64,000 nt of DNA from Prevotella sp. Lineage in GTDB: Bacteria; Bacteroidota; Bacteroidia; Bacteroidales; Bacteroidaceae. Each line of letters starts with the position of its first letter. The stretch's first letter is position 1. The notes beneath the pieces are model-generated. The model had not been told where the DNA came from. It ran no database searches and worked only from the letters and a program-made list of their open reading frames with translations. A program made the position numbers and the translations under genes. The stretch is from the NCBI GenBank assembly GCA_021204905.1, contig JAJPYN010000013.1:76601-140600 (forward strand), given 5' to 3'. Positions 8,990 to 18,441 of the stretch are shown here, piece by piece.

Positions 8990-10957
8990 ATGAAACGCTC
9001 ACTCTTTTTCTTCCTCGCCGCAGCAGTAATCACCGTTGCCGGTTGCGCGCGGATGGGTTCGCCCGACGGCGGCTGGTACGACGAGAAACCGCCGGTTGTG
9101 CTTTCCACTTCGCCAGCCGACGGGTCGGTGAACATCAAGCAAAAGAAAATCACTATCGCCTTCGACGAATATGTCGTCATCGACAACGCCAGCGAGAACG
9201 TCGTTATTTCGCCGCCGCAAATCGAGCAGGCCGACATTAAGACAAAGGGCAAGAGCATCGTTGTGGCGCTGAACGACACGCTGCGCGAGAACACCACGTA
9301 CACCATCGATTTCTCGAACGCCGTGAAGGACAACAACGAGGGCAACGTGATGGGCAATTTCACGTATTCGTTCTCCACCGGTGAGGCCATCGACACCATG
9401 CAAGTGGGCGGCTACGTGCTCGACGCCGAGACGCTCGAACCGGTTGAAGGCATCCTCGTGGGCCTCTACGCCGCGGCCGACACCATCGTTGAAGACAGCG
9501 ACATCGTGAAACAGTTTCATTCCGAACCGATGTTGCGCGTGGCGAAAACCGATCAGACCGGCCATTTCTCCGTCAAAGGCGTCAAGCCCGGCGAATACCG
9601 CATCTACGCGCTCAACGACGTCGACGGCAACTTCTTCCTCACGCCGAACAGCGGCGAGCAGACGGCCTTTCTCGACGAGACAATCATCCCTTCCGTCATC
9701 GACGACACGCGCCAAGACACCACCATGCTCGACTCGCTGCGCATCAAGAGCATCGACATCGTGGCCTACAAACATTTCCTGCCCGACAACATCCTCCTCC
9801 GCGCGTTCACCGAAGAGCAAACCGGCCGTTACTTCGTGAAAAGCGACCGCTCCGACGCCGAGAAATTCACGCTTTTTTTTAGTTACGGCGACTCCCTTTT
9901 GCCCGATGTCCGCGGCCTGAATTTCGACCTTGAAAATAATTTCATCCTCGAGAACAGCGAGAAAAACGACACCGTAACCTATTGGCTGCGCGACACGATT
10001 TTAGTGAACACCGACTCGCTCGAAATCGAGATGACCTACCGCATGACCGACACGCTGGGCTGCCTCGTCAGCGAGACCGACACGCTCATGCTGCTGCCGA
10101 AAATATCCTACGAGAAGCGCCTCAAACAGAAGAAGGACGATTTCGAAGACTGGCAAAAACAGGAGAATAAAAAGAAGAAGCGCGGCCAACCGTACGACTC
10201 GATCATGCCGCCGCCCGAGCTCAAACTGCAATCGAGCGTGAAGAACACCCTCGACCCCGACCAGAACATCATCTACTCGTTCGACACGCCCATCGAGACC
10301 GTCGACACCGCCAAAATCCACCTTTACATCAAGCGCGACACGCTGTGGTTCAACGCCCGCCGGCTGCTGCGCGACAAGCCCGAAATCAACATCCGCACCT
10401 ACGAGCTGCTCGCCGAATGGCAACCCGGCTGCGAATACAGCGTCGAGCTCGATTCCGCAGCATTTATTGACATTTACGGCAACGCAACGAAGGCCGAAAA
10501 GACCGGTTTGAAAGTGAAAAGCCTCGACGAATACGGCACGCTGCAAATGAACTTCCCCGCGCTCGCAGGCAAGAACGTCATCGCGCAACTGCTCGACCAA
10601 AGCGGCAAAATCGTGAAGGAATGCACTGCCGACAACGGCACGGCGAAATTCTGGTACCTCGCCGAAAAAGACTATTTCTTCCGCGTCATCATCGACGACA
10701 ACGCCAATGGCAAATGGGATTCCGGCCTGTTCGACAGCCTTCTCCAGCCCGAGCAAATTTTTTATTACCCCAAGCCCGTCGCCTGCCGCGCAAAATGGGA
10801 CATCGTCGAAACATGGAACCCCTTCGACAAACAGCTCAACGAGCAGAAGCCGTCGCAGCTGAGGAAAAACACGTCGCGCGGCAAGACCACGCAATCGAAC
10901 AAAAACCGCCAACGCGCCGAAAAGCTCGGCATCGACCTGCCCGAAGAACTGCAATGA
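8990..10957 (+). CDS. Ig-like-domain lipoprotein
   Basis: A 655-residue lipoprotein with a clean lipobox (VAGC, C19). The mature part opens with a bacterial Ig-like (Big_5/SbsA type) domain at about 35-130: PPVVLSTSPADGSVNI, then IAFDEYV, ending TYSFSTGE. A carboxypeptidase-regulatory-like beta-sandwich follows (about 135-215, GGYVLDAETLEPVEG). The remainder is beta-rich with a charged KKKKRGQ linker near 400. It should be anchored in a periplasm-facing membrane or exposed at the outer membrane; no enzymatic motif is visible. The last codon overlaps the DUF3108 start (ATGA), implying coupled translation. Confidence 0.8.
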   Translation: MKRSLFFFLAAAVITVAGCARMGSPDGGWYDEKPPVVLSTSPADGSVNIKQKKITIAFDEYVVIDNASENVVISPPQIEQADIKTKGKSIVVALNDTLRENTTYTIDFSNAVKDNNEGNVMGNFTYSFSTGEAIDTMQVGGYVLDAETLEPVEGILVGLYAAADTIVEDSDIVKQFHSEPMLRVAKTDQTGHFSVKGVKPGEYRIYALNDVDGNFFLTPNSGEQTAFLDETIIPSVIDDTRQDTTMLDSLRIKSIDIVAYKHFLPDNILLRAFTEEQTGRYFVKSDRSDAEKFTLFFSYGDSLLPDVRGLNFDLENNFILENSEKNDTVTYWLRDTILVNTDSLEIEMTYRMTDTLGCLVSETDTLMLLPKISYEKRLKQKKDDFEDWQKQENKKKKRGQPYDSIMPPPELKLQSSVKNTLDPDQNIIYSFDTPIETVDTAKIHLYIKRDTLWFNARRLLRDKPEINIRTYELLAEWQPGCEYSVELDSAAFIDIYGNATKAEKTGLKVKSLDEYGTLQMNFPALAGKNVIAQLLDQSGKIVKECTADNGTAKFWYLAEKDYFFRVIIDDNANGKWDSGLFDSLLQPEQIFYYPKPVACRAKWDIVETWNPFDKQLNEQKPSQLRKNTSRGKTTQSNKNRQRAEKLGIDLPEELQ

Positions 10958-11739
10958 TTCGCCTTAAAATCATCATCGTCTTCCTCGCCGCAACCCTCGC
11001 CGCGCACGCCCAATGCCCGCTGCGCAACACCGCCATCGACGGCGAAGAATACATCACTTTCAACCTCTATTTCAACTGGCAATTCGTGTGGGTGAAAGCC
11101 GGCACAGCCTCGCTGACAACAACCCCGACCACCCGCCACGGCCGCGACGCTTTCCGCACATCGCTCATCACGCGCGGCAACGGTAAGGCCGACAAATTCT
11201 TCATCCTCCGCGACACCATCAACGCCGTCTGCACGCGCAACCTCGAACCGCTGTCGTTCCGCAAAGGCGCACGCGAGGGCGACCGCTACACCGTCGACGA
11301 TGCCAATTATAATTACTCAAACGGCCGACTGCACGTGAAGCTCCACCGCCAGAAAAACGACGGCACGCACGTCTGCGAAACGAAATCGCCCGATGCCTGC
11401 GTCTTCGACATGCTCAACCTCTTCCAGCGCGCACGCTCGTTCGACCTTAACACGTGGCAGAAAGGGCACGAGGAGCACATCACCGTCGCCAGCGGCGTAA
11501 AGCTCGTCGAGGCAATTCTTCGTTATAAAGGCCGCGAAACGGTCAAGGGCGACAACGGCGTGAAATACTCGTGCCTGAAACTGGAATACATCGAAAAACC
11601 CGACGGCAAAGAGAAAAGCGTCGCCACCTTCTTCGCCACCGCCGACAAACGCCACATCCCCGTGCGCATCGACATCAACCTCCGCTTCGGCAGCGCGAAA
11701 GCCTTCCTGACAAACATTAAAACGAACCCGACAAATTAG
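10954..11739 (+). CDS. DUF3108 domain protein, exported
   Basis: A 261-residue protein with a signal peptide (about 1-18, ending AHAQ) and one DUF3108 domain covering nearly the whole mature chain. Recognisable features are the FNLYFNWQFVWVKAGTA start and the late KYSCLKLEYIEKPDGKEK and HIPVRIDINLRFGSAKAFL segments. Function is unknown; the fold is a periplasmic beta-barrel-like sandwich. The ATG at 10954 is chosen because it overlaps the preceding stop and begins the signal peptide; an upstream in-frame extension lies inside the lipoprotein gene. Confidence 0.8.
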   Translation: MIRLKIIIVFLAATLAAHAQCPLRNTAIDGEEYITFNLYFNWQFVWVKAGTASLTTTPTTRHGRDAFRTSLITRGNGKADKFFILRDTINAVCTRNLEPLSFRKGAREGDRYTVDDANYNYSNGRLHVKLHRQKNDGTHVCETKSPDACVFDMLNLFQRARSFDLNTWQKGHEEHITVASGVKLVEAILRYKGRETVKGDNGVKYSCLKLEYIEKPDGKEKSVATFFATADKRHIPVRIDINLRFGSAKAFLTNIKTNPTN

Positions 11740-11764
11740 GCTGCGGCAACGGCCCTTTTTCACG

Positions 11765-11783
11765 CGCTAATCTTTTATTAGCG
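11765..11783 (+). repeat. Small perfect inverted repeat before mutS
   Basis: CGCTAAT and ATTAGCG form a 7-bp perfect stem with a 5-nt loop, 25 nt after the DUF3108 stop. No T-run follows, so it is not a convincing terminator. It lies just upstream of the mutS -7 box and could be an operator or RNA processing site. Confidence 0.4.
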
Positions 11784-11807
11784 ACTAAGATTTTGATAAA
11801 AATTTGC

Positions 11808-11815
11808 TACATTTG
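11808..11815 (+). promoter_or_regulatory. -7 box of mutS
   Basis: TACATTTG matches TAnnTTTG, 23 nt before the mutS start codon. No well-spaced TTTG at -33 is seen. Confidence 0.5.
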
Positions 11816-11838
11816 CAAGGGTAAATTTTGCTTGGTAA

Positions 11839-14469
11839 ATGGCAGTTCACGACGATAATTTAACCCCGATGATGCGGCAGTTCCTCACGCTGAAAGAGCG
11901 CCATCCCGAGGCGTTGCTGCTGTTCCGTTGCGGCGATTTCTACGAGACCTATTTGCAGGACGCGGAGATCGCTTCGAAGATCCTCGGCATCACGCTGACG
12001 CATCGCAGGAACAACGGTTCGGACAGTAACATTGCCATGGCCGGCTTCCCGCACCACGCGCTCGACACCTATCTGCCGAAGCTCATCCGCGCCGGCTGCC
12101 GCGTGGCCATTTGCGACCAGTTGGAAGACCCGAAGCTGACGCGCAAGCTCGTCAAACGCGGCATCACCGAGCTCGTTACGCCGGGCGTGGCGATGGAGGA
12201 CAACGTGCTCGAAGGGCGCGAAAACAACTTCCTCGCCGCGGTGCATTTCGGCAAAGGGGCGTGCGGCGTGGCGTTCCTCGACATCTCCACCGGCGAGTTT
12301 CTCGTCGACGAAGGCACGCCCGATTACATCTCGAAACTGCTCGATAATTTCAGCCCGAAAGAGGTGCTTTACAACCGCCAGCGCAAGTCGGAATTCCGGC
12401 AATATTTCGGCGATAAATTCTGCATCTACGAGATGGACGACTGGGTGTTTTCCGAGCAACAGGCAAACGCGAAACTGCTCGCGCACTTCAACGTGAAATC
12501 GCTCAAAGGCTTCGGCGTGGCGCACCTGAAAAGCGGCGTCATCGCGGCCGGGGCAATCATGTACTACCTCGAATATTCGCAGCACACGCGCATCAAGCAC
12601 ATCACATCCATCGCGCGCATCGAGGAAGAGCGCTACGTCCGCATCGACAAGTTCACGATGAAATCGCTCGAACTGCTCGCGCCGATGAGCGAAGGCGGCA
12701 CGTCGCTGCTCGAAGTGATCGACCGCACGGCGACACCCATGGGCGGCCGCTTGCTCAGGCGGCAGATAGCGTTCCCGCTGAAAGACAAACGGCAAATCGA
12801 CCTGCGCCTCGACGCCACCGAATGCTTCTTCCGCCACCCCGAGATGCGCGACACGCTCGACGACTGTTTCCGCGGCATGGGCGACATCGAGCGCATCATC
12901 TCGAAGGCTGCGGCGGGAAGGGTGAACCCCCGCGAAGTGGTGCAGCTGAAAAACGCGCTGCGTCTGCTCGCCGACGTGAAAGAAGCATGCCTCGCGGCCG
13001 ATGACGCCACGCTGCAAAAGATGGGCGAGACGCTTGACCTATGCCCGGAACTGACGCAACGCATTGAAAATGAATTAGTTGCCGAACCGCCGGTACTCGT
13101 TTCGAAAGGCAATGTCATTCGCGACGGGTTTAATTCTTCGCTCGACGAACTGCGCGGCATCTCGCGCGGCGGCCGCAACTACTTGCTCGACATCCAGAAG
13201 CGCGAGACGGAGCGCACGGGCATCGTCGGTTTGAAGGTGGGTTACAACAATGTTTTCGGCTACTACCTCGAGGTGCGCAACACGTCGAAAGCGCGCGTGC
13301 CCGACGATTGGATCCGCAAGCAAACATTAGTGCAGGCCGAGCGTTACATCACGCAGGAACTGAAGGAATACGAAGAGAAAATCCTCGGCGCCGACGAGAA
13401 AATTCTTGCCCTCGAGGAAAAGCTGTTCGCCGAACTCGTGAGTGACCTCGGGGCTTACATCGCACCCGTGCAACTCGACGCGAGCATCATCGCGCAATTA
13501 GACTGCTTCCTCTCCGCCGCCGCCACCGCGAAAGAGCGGCATTGGGTGCGCCCCGTGGTGGACGACACCTGCGTCCTCGACATCAAAAACGGTCGCCATC
13601 CCGTCATCGAAACGCAAATGGCTGCCGGCGAGACATACGTGCCGAACGACCTTTATTTAGACACCGAGAAGCAGCAGATAATGATCATCACCGGCCCGAA
13701 TATGGCGGGTAAATCGGCGTTGCTCCGGCAGACGGCGCTCATCGTCTTGCTTGCGCAGACAGGCTGTTTCGTACCGGCGGATTCCGCGCGCATCGGACTG
13801 GTGGACAAGATTTTCACGCGCGTGGGTGCGACGGACAACATTTCGCTCGGCGAATCAACGTTCATGGTGGAAATGACCGAGGCGGCGAACATCCTGAACA
13901 ACGCCACAAACCGCTCGCTCATCCTCTTCGACGAACTCGGGCGCGGCACGTCGACCTACGACGGCATCTCCATCGCGTGGGCCATCGTCGAGCATCTTCA
14001 CGAGAACCGCCACACGCGCGCACGCACCCTTTTCGCCACGCATTATCACGAGTTGAACGAGATGGAAAAGCATTTCGAACGTGTCAAAAACTACAACGTG
14101 GCGGTGCGCGAAGCCGACGGACAAGTGATCTTCCTGCGCAAGCTCGAGCGCGGCGGCTCCGAGCATTCCTTCGGCATCCACGTGGCCGAAATCGCGGGTA
14201 TGCCGCCGAGCATCGTCAAGCGCGCCAAAACCGTTCTGGAGCAGCTCGAACGCGAGAACGCAGGCGTCGGCGCAACGACAAAAACCGACAGCGTCACACC
14301 CGTGAATGCCGGCGAAGCGCAACTGTCGTTCTTCCGCCTCGACGACCCCGTGCTCACGCAAATACGCGATGAGATCCTCGGGTTGAACATCGACAACCTC
14401 ACACCCGTCGAGGCTTTGAACAAACTGAACGAAATCAAACGAATCATCACCGGACAACAAAATAAATAA
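11839..14469 (+). CDS. mutS: DNA mismatch repair protein MutS
   Basis: An 876-residue MutS, full length for the family. The N-terminal mismatch-binding domain carries the Phe-x-Glu motif (F34-Y35-E36 in GDFYETY) that wedges into mispaired DNA. Connector, lever and clamp domains follow. The C-terminal ATPase has Walker A at 619-626 (GPNMAGKS), then [14 protein letters not shown] and [16 protein letters not shown] (Walker B and signature), and [10 protein letters not shown]. MutS dimers recognise replication errors and recruit MutL. A -7 box precedes it, and a phosphatase gene follows after 27 bp. Confidence 0.98.
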   Translation: MAVHDDNLTPMMRQFLTLKERHPEALLLFRCGDFYETYLQDAEIASKILGITLTHRRNNGSDSNIAMAGFPHHALDTYLPKLIRAGCRVAICDQLEDPKLTRKLVKRGITELVTPGVAMEDNVLEGRENNFLAAVHFGKGACGVAFLDISTGEFLVDEGTPDYISKLLDNFSPKEVLYNRQRKSEFRQYFGDKFCIYEMDDWVFSEQQANAKLLAHFNVKSLKGFGVAHLKSGVIAAGAIMYYLEYSQHTRIKHITSIARIEEERYVRIDKFTMKSLELLAPMSEGGTSLLEVIDRTATPMGGRLLRRQIAFPLKDKRQIDLRLDATECFFRHPEMRDTLDDCFRGMGDIERIISKAAAGRVNPREVVQLKNALRLLADVKEACLAADDATLQKMGETLDLCPELTQRIENELVAEPPVLVSKGNVIRDGFNSSLDELRGISRGGRNYLLDIQKRETERTGIVGLKVGYNNVFGYYLEVRNTSKARVPDDWIRKQTLVQAERYITQELKEYEEKILGADEKILALEEKLFAELVSDLGAYIAPVQLDASIIAQLDCFLSAAATAKERHWVRPVVDDTCVLDIKNGRHPVIETQMAAGETYVPNDLYLDTEKQQIMIITGPNMAGKSALLRQTALIVLLAQTGCFVPADSARIGLVDKIFTRVGATDNISLGESTFMVEMTEAANILNNATNRSLILFDELGRGTSTYDGISIAWAIVEHLHENRHTRARTLFATHYHELNEMEKHFERVKNYNVAVREADGQVIFLRKLERGGSEHSFGIHVAEIAGMPPSIVKRAKTVLEQLERENAGVGATTKTDSVTPVNAGEAQLSFFRLDDPVLTQIRDEILGLNIDNLTPVEALNKLNEIKRIITGQQNK

Positions 14470-14496
14470 TCTTATAACACATTCAAAATCAACACG

Positions 14497-15774
14497 ATGC
14501 GCATACTTTTCACACTCATAACCACCCTCTTCTGCATCTTCGGCCACGCGCAAACCGCACGCGAGGACATCGCCGCCGACCCTTGCAAAGCGGGCAGCAA
14601 TTACTTCGCATACCCCGCGCCGCAAAAAGCGCTGTCGCCCGCGCCGGAGGGCAAGCAACCGTTTTACATCTCGCACTACGGCCGCCACGGCTCGCGTTTT
14701 CACGGTGCCCGCGACGCATATTACGACGCGCTCGACATCTTCCACGCGGCGGATTCGGCCGGTTGCCTGACCGACAAAGGGCGCGAGACGATGGGTAAAA
14801 TCGAGCGGATGGCCGCCGAGAGCGACAACCGTTACGGCGAACTGACGCTGCTCGGTGCCGCCCAGCACAGGCAGATCGCGCGGCGCATGTTCGAACGCTT
14901 CCCCGAAGTATTCGCCGACAGCGCGTGCATCGATGCGAAAAGCACCGTCATCATCCGCTGCATCCTCTCAATGGAAAACGCGCTGCTCGAACTGGCCTCG
15001 CTCAACCCCGCGCTGCAATTCAAATCCGACGCCAGCGAGCACGATATGTATTACATGAACCTCACCGACTCGCTGCTGCTCGAAGAGGGTGCGAACGACG
15101 AAACTGAGGATTTCCTTAGCGACTGGGAAGAAACGAATATTAACCCTAACCGCTTGATTTCCAGCCTGTTCACTAATCCGGAAATTGTCTCCACGCGCAT
15201 CGAGCCACTGCTTTTCATGCGCCGCATGTTCAACCTTGCGAACATCATCCAAGACTCCGAGATACGCCGCGAATTATCGCTCTACGACCTGTTCACCGGC
15301 GACGAAATTTACAACCTGTGGTACGGCGCCAACCTATGGTGGTTCGCACACTACGGCGCGAGCGAGCTCAACGGCGGGCGGCAACCGTTCTTGCAGCGCA
15401 ACCTGCTGCGGAAAATCATCGAGGAGGCCGATTCCTGCTTGCTTCTGCCGCACCCCGGCGCGACGCTTCGTTTCGGCCACGACACCATCGTCCTGCCCCT
15501 CGCGTGCCTGCTCAACCTCAACGGTTACGGCCGCCTGATGCACCCGTTGGAAGCGGTTGAAAACGGCTGGTGCAACTACCGCATCCTGCCGATGGGCTGC
15601 AATATCCAACTTGTTTTCTACCGCGCGAACGCCGACGACAGCGATGTCTGGTTGAAAGTATTGCTCAACGAGGAGGAGGCTGAACTTCCAATTGAACCTG
15701 TCGAAGGGCCGTATTACCGCTGGGTCGATTTTAAGTCGTATTACCTCGGTTTGCTCGATTCGTTTAAGAACTAA
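14497..15774 (+). CDS. Histidine-type phosphatase, exported (histidine acid phosphatase branch)
   Basis: A 425-residue exported phosphatase. The signal peptide (1-18, ending GHAQ) is followed by the phosphohistidine motif RHGSRF (R63, H64, G65); H64 would be the nucleophile. The C-terminal part has FGHDTIVLPL, the HD proton-donor motif of histidine acid phosphatases, rather than the HAE of many MINPP phytases. The substrate may be phytate or another phosphomonoester; sequence alone does not settle it. It stands 27 bp after mutS and 24 bp before rpoN, probably co-transcribed with both. Confidence 0.83.
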   Translation: MRILFTLITTLFCIFGHAQTAREDIAADPCKAGSNYFAYPAPQKALSPAPEGKQPFYISHYGRHGSRFHGARDAYYDALDIFHAADSAGCLTDKGRETMGKIERMAAESDNRYGELTLLGAAQHRQIARRMFERFPEVFADSACIDAKSTVIIRCILSMENALLELASLNPALQFKSDASEHDMYYMNLTDSLLLEEGANDETEDFLSDWEETNINPNRLISSLFTNPEIVSTRIEPLLFMRRMFNLANIIQDSEIRRELSLYDLFTGDEIYNLWYGANLWWFAHYGASELNGGRQPFLQRNLLRKIIEEADSCLLLPHPGATLRFGHDTIVLPLACLLNLNGYGRLMHPLEAVENGWCNYRILPMGCNIQLVFYRANADDSDVWLKVLLNEEEAELPIEPVEGPYYRWVDFKSYYLGLLDSFKN

Positions 15775-15798
15775 ATTGTCGCGAACACCCTTTATATA

Positions 15799-17289
15799 AT
15801 GGCACAGACGCTCACACAGGAACAGACGCAGGAGCAGAAAATTCTGCAACAGCAGCGCATCACCCAGCAGCATTTGCTCGGCGTGAGACTGTTGGGCATG
15901 CCGCTCGCCGAACTCGAACAAAGCGTTAATGCCGAACTCGACGAGAACCCCGCCCTTGAGCGCGCTGCCGACGACGAAACCCTCGATTCTATCGATGAAA
16001 CCGGCGATTTTGACGAGGAGAATGCTGCGGCGAAGGAGGAGCGCGAAGAGCGGCAGGACGAGCTCGACAAGGCCCTCGAGCACATGGAAAGCGACGACGA
16101 ACCCGGCGATTATTACGCTTCGAGCGCGGCCGTGCCCGATGATGTTTTCGGTCAGGCTAAATCGTTCCGCGACGACCTCAACGAGCAAGCGGGCGAACTC
16201 GTGCTGTCCGAGCGCGAACGCAGCATCATGGACTACCTCCTCGGCAGCCTCGACAGCGACGGTTTCCTGCGCAAAGAGACGGCCGTACTCATTGAGGAAC
16301 TCGCCATCTACGAGTACATCGAGACGACCGCCGACGAGGTGGAGCGCCTCATCAGCCTGCTGCAATCGTTCGACCCGCCCGGCATCGGCGCGCGCTCGCT
16401 GCAAGAGTGCCTGCGCATTCAGATTGAGCGCAAGGACGACAGCCGTTTGAAAACGTGCATGTTGCGAGTGGTGAACGATTATTTCGCGGATTTCACGCAC
16501 CTGCGCTGGGACAAAATTCAAGAGGCGTTGCAGCTGAACGACGTGCAGACAGACACGCTGAAAAGCGAATTCCGGCGGCTCAACCCGAAGCCCGGCGCGG
16601 CATTAGGCGAGACGATGGGCCGCAGCACGCAGCAGATCACGCCCGATTTCATCGTATGGCCTACCACCGGCGGACGCTTGACTTTCGAAGTAAACACTGG
16701 CCGTTTGCCCTCGCTCGCCGTCTCGGATTCGTTCCTTGCCATGCTTGAGAATTACAAGAAAACGCCGGCGAAAGAGCAAGGCAAACGCGAGCAGGAGGCG
16801 ATGGTCTACGTCAAGCGGAAAGTGGAGCAAGCATCATGGTTCATCGATGCCGTGAAGCAGCGCCAGCGCACGATGGAAGCAACGATGTCGGCCATCCTCG
16901 CGTGGCAGCGCAAATTTTTCCTCACCGGCGAGGAGAGCGACCTCCGCCCGATGATTCTCAAAGACATCGCCGCGCAAACGGGTTACGACGTGTCGACCAT
17001 CTCGCGCGTCTGCAACGAGAAATACGCGCGCACGCAATGGGGCACGTTCCCGCTGAGGCATTTCTTCACCGACAATTTCTCGTCCGACGAAGGCGAAGAA
17101 CTCTCGTCGCGAAAGGTGAAAATGGCACTCAAAGAACTCATCGACGGCGAAGACAAAGCTCACCCGCTGTCCGACGAAGCTTTAGTCGACGAGATGCGCA
17201 AACGCGGCTACAACATCGCGCGGCGCACAGTGGCGAAATACCGCGATAAAATGGGCATCCCCGTATCAAAAATGCGCACCGAGCGTTAG
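15799..17289 (+). CDS. rpoN: RNA polymerase sigma-54 factor
   Basis: A 496-residue sigma-54. Region I is glutamine- and leucine-rich (about 1-55, QEQKILQQQRITQQHLLGVRL), followed by an acidic region II (about 60-110). The core-binding domain spans about 120-310, and the C-terminal DNA-binding part ends with the RpoN box (ARRTVAKYR, near 475-485) that reads the -24 promoter element. It needs AAA+ activators; none is encoded in this window. The overlap of functions with neighbours is limited; it seems part of a general housekeeping run. Confidence 0.97.
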   Translation: MAQTLTQEQTQEQKILQQQRITQQHLLGVRLLGMPLAELEQSVNAELDENPALERAADDETLDSIDETGDFDEENAAAKEEREERQDELDKALEHMESDDEPGDYYASSAAVPDDVFGQAKSFRDDLNEQAGELVLSERERSIMDYLLGSLDSDGFLRKETAVLIEELAIYEYIETTADEVERLISLLQSFDPPGIGARSLQECLRIQIERKDDSRLKTCMLRVVNDYFADFTHLRWDKIQEALQLNDVQTDTLKSEFRRLNPKPGAALGETMGRSTQQITPDFIVWPTTGGRLTFEVNTGRLPSLAVSDSFLAMLENYKKTPAKEQGKREQEAMVYVKRKVEQASWFIDAVKQRQRTMEATMSAILAWQRKFFLTGEESDLRPMILKDIAAQTGYDVSTISRVCNEKYARTQWGTFPLRHFFTDNFSSDEGEELSSRKVKMALKELIDGEDKAHPLSDEALVDEMRKRGYNIARRTVAKYRDKMGIPVSKMRTER

Positions 17290-17295
17290 TGGGTT

Positions 17296-17910
17296 ATGGA
17301 GAAGAAATTAGTCGCCGCATCACGCATCCTGAGCATGGTTTTCAACCCGCTCTACCTGCCCGTCGTCGGCATGATTGTCCTCTTTTTTTTCAGCTACCTC
17401 AACATGCTGCCGTGGACGTACAAGCTCACCGTCCTCGCGCTCGTGGCACTGTTCACGCTGCTTTTGCCGACGTTGCTCATCCGCTGGTACACCAATTATC
17501 ACGGGCGCAAACTGTTCAGCCTCGGACAGAAAGAGCGGCGCGCCGTACCGTACATCATCTCCATCCTTTGCTACTTCTCCTGCTGCTTCATCATGGCGTA
17601 TTTCCACATCCCGCACTTCATCAGCACCATCCTCGTGGCAGCCCTCGCCGTGCAGGTGGTCTGCGCCTTCGTCAACGCGTGGTGGAAAGTGTCGACCCAC
17701 TCGGCCGCCATCGGTGCCGTAACGGGCGCCATCGTCGTGTTCAGCGTCGTGTTCGGCTTCTATCTGCTGTGGTGGCTGTGCCTCGCGCTCATCGTCTCCG
17801 GACTGGTCTGCTCGTCGCGCCTCGTACTGCGCGTGCACACGTTGTCGCAAGTGGTCGGGGGCTATTTCATAGGTTTCGCATTAGCCGTTTTAGTGGTGCT
17901 ATATATTTGA
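17296..17910 (+). CDS. PAP2-superfamily-like membrane protein
   Basis: A 204-residue inner-membrane protein with about six hydrophobic segments. Its second half keeps two parts of the PAP2 phosphatase signature: WWKVSTHSAAIGAVTG (compare motif C2, PSGH) and SSRLVLRVHTLSQVVGGYFIG (motif C3, SR-H-D region). The aspartate usual in C3 is glutamine, and no clear C1 motif (KxxxxxxRP) is present, although GQKERRAVPY may be its remnant. It may be a lipid phosphatase with altered chemistry or a non-catalytic relative. It starts 6 bp after rpoN, so the two are probably co-translated. Confidence 0.65.
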   Translation: MEKKLVAASRILSMVFNPLYLPVVGMIVLFFFSYLNMLPWTYKLTVLALVALFTLLLPTLLIRWYTNYHGRKLFSLGQKERRAVPYIISILCYFSCCFIMAYFHIPHFISTILVAALAVQVVCAFVNAWWKVSTHSAAIGAVTGAIVVFSVVFGFYLLWWLCLALIVSGLVCSSRLVLRVHTLSQVVGGYFIGFALAVLVVLYI

Positions 17911-17934
17911 TTTTCAATGAGTTAAAATAAAAAT

Positions 17935-18441
17935 ATGAAGCCGATTGTAAGCATAATTATGGGTTCGACAAGCGACCTGCCCGTGATGGAAAAAGCTTGT
18001 CAGTTCCTCAACGAGATGGCGGTGCCGTTCGAGGTGAACGCGCTGTCGGCACACCGCACGCCGGAGCAGGTGGAGGCCTTCGCCAAAGGTGCGGCAAGTC
18101 GCGGCGTGAAAGTGATTATCGCGGCGGCGGGGATGGCTGCGGCGCTGCCCGGCGTCATCGCGGCGAACACCGTTTTGCCCGTCGTCGGCGTACCCGTTAA
18201 AGGCATGCTCGACGGCCTCGACGCACTGCTCAGCATCGTGCAGATGCCGCCGGGGATACCCGTTGCGACCGTCGGGGTCAACCAAGCTGTCAACGCTGCC
18301 ATCCTCGCTTGCGAGATCATTGCTTTGCATGACGAAGAAACGGCTGTTAAAATGGCTGATTACAAGGCCTCTCTTTGTAAAAAAATAGATAAGGCCAACG
18401 CTGATCTTGCACAAATAAAGTATGAGTTCAAGACGAATTAG
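17935..18441 (+). CDS. purE: N5-carboxyaminoimidazole ribonucleotide mutase (PurE class I)
   Basis: Converts N5-CAIR to CAIR in de novo purine synthesis. The 168-residue protein shows class I PurE motifs: IIMGSTSDLPVMEKA (phosphate loop, about 8-22), SAHRTPE (about 43-49, active-site histidine), and the late GVPVKGMLDGLDALLSIVQMPPGIPVATV segment. The 3' end overlaps the ispG start by 20 bp in another frame, so the genes are physically coupled although they serve different pathways. Confidence 0.96.
   Translation: MKPIVSIIMGSTSDLPVMEKACQFLNEMAVPFEVNALSAHRTPEQVEAFAKGAASRGVKVIIAAAGMAAALPGVIAANTVLPVVGVPVKGMLDGLDALLSIVQMPPGIPVATVGVNQAVNAAILACEIIALHDEETAVKMADYKASLCKKIDKANADLAQIKYEFKTN

Noticed and set aside
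11860..13017. A 385-codon minus-strand open frame inside mutS
   Set aside because: High GC makes stop codons rare opposite strongly biased genes; the frame has no family similarity and mutS is clear. The same applies to large antisense frames within pckA, glnN, tuf and rpoB.
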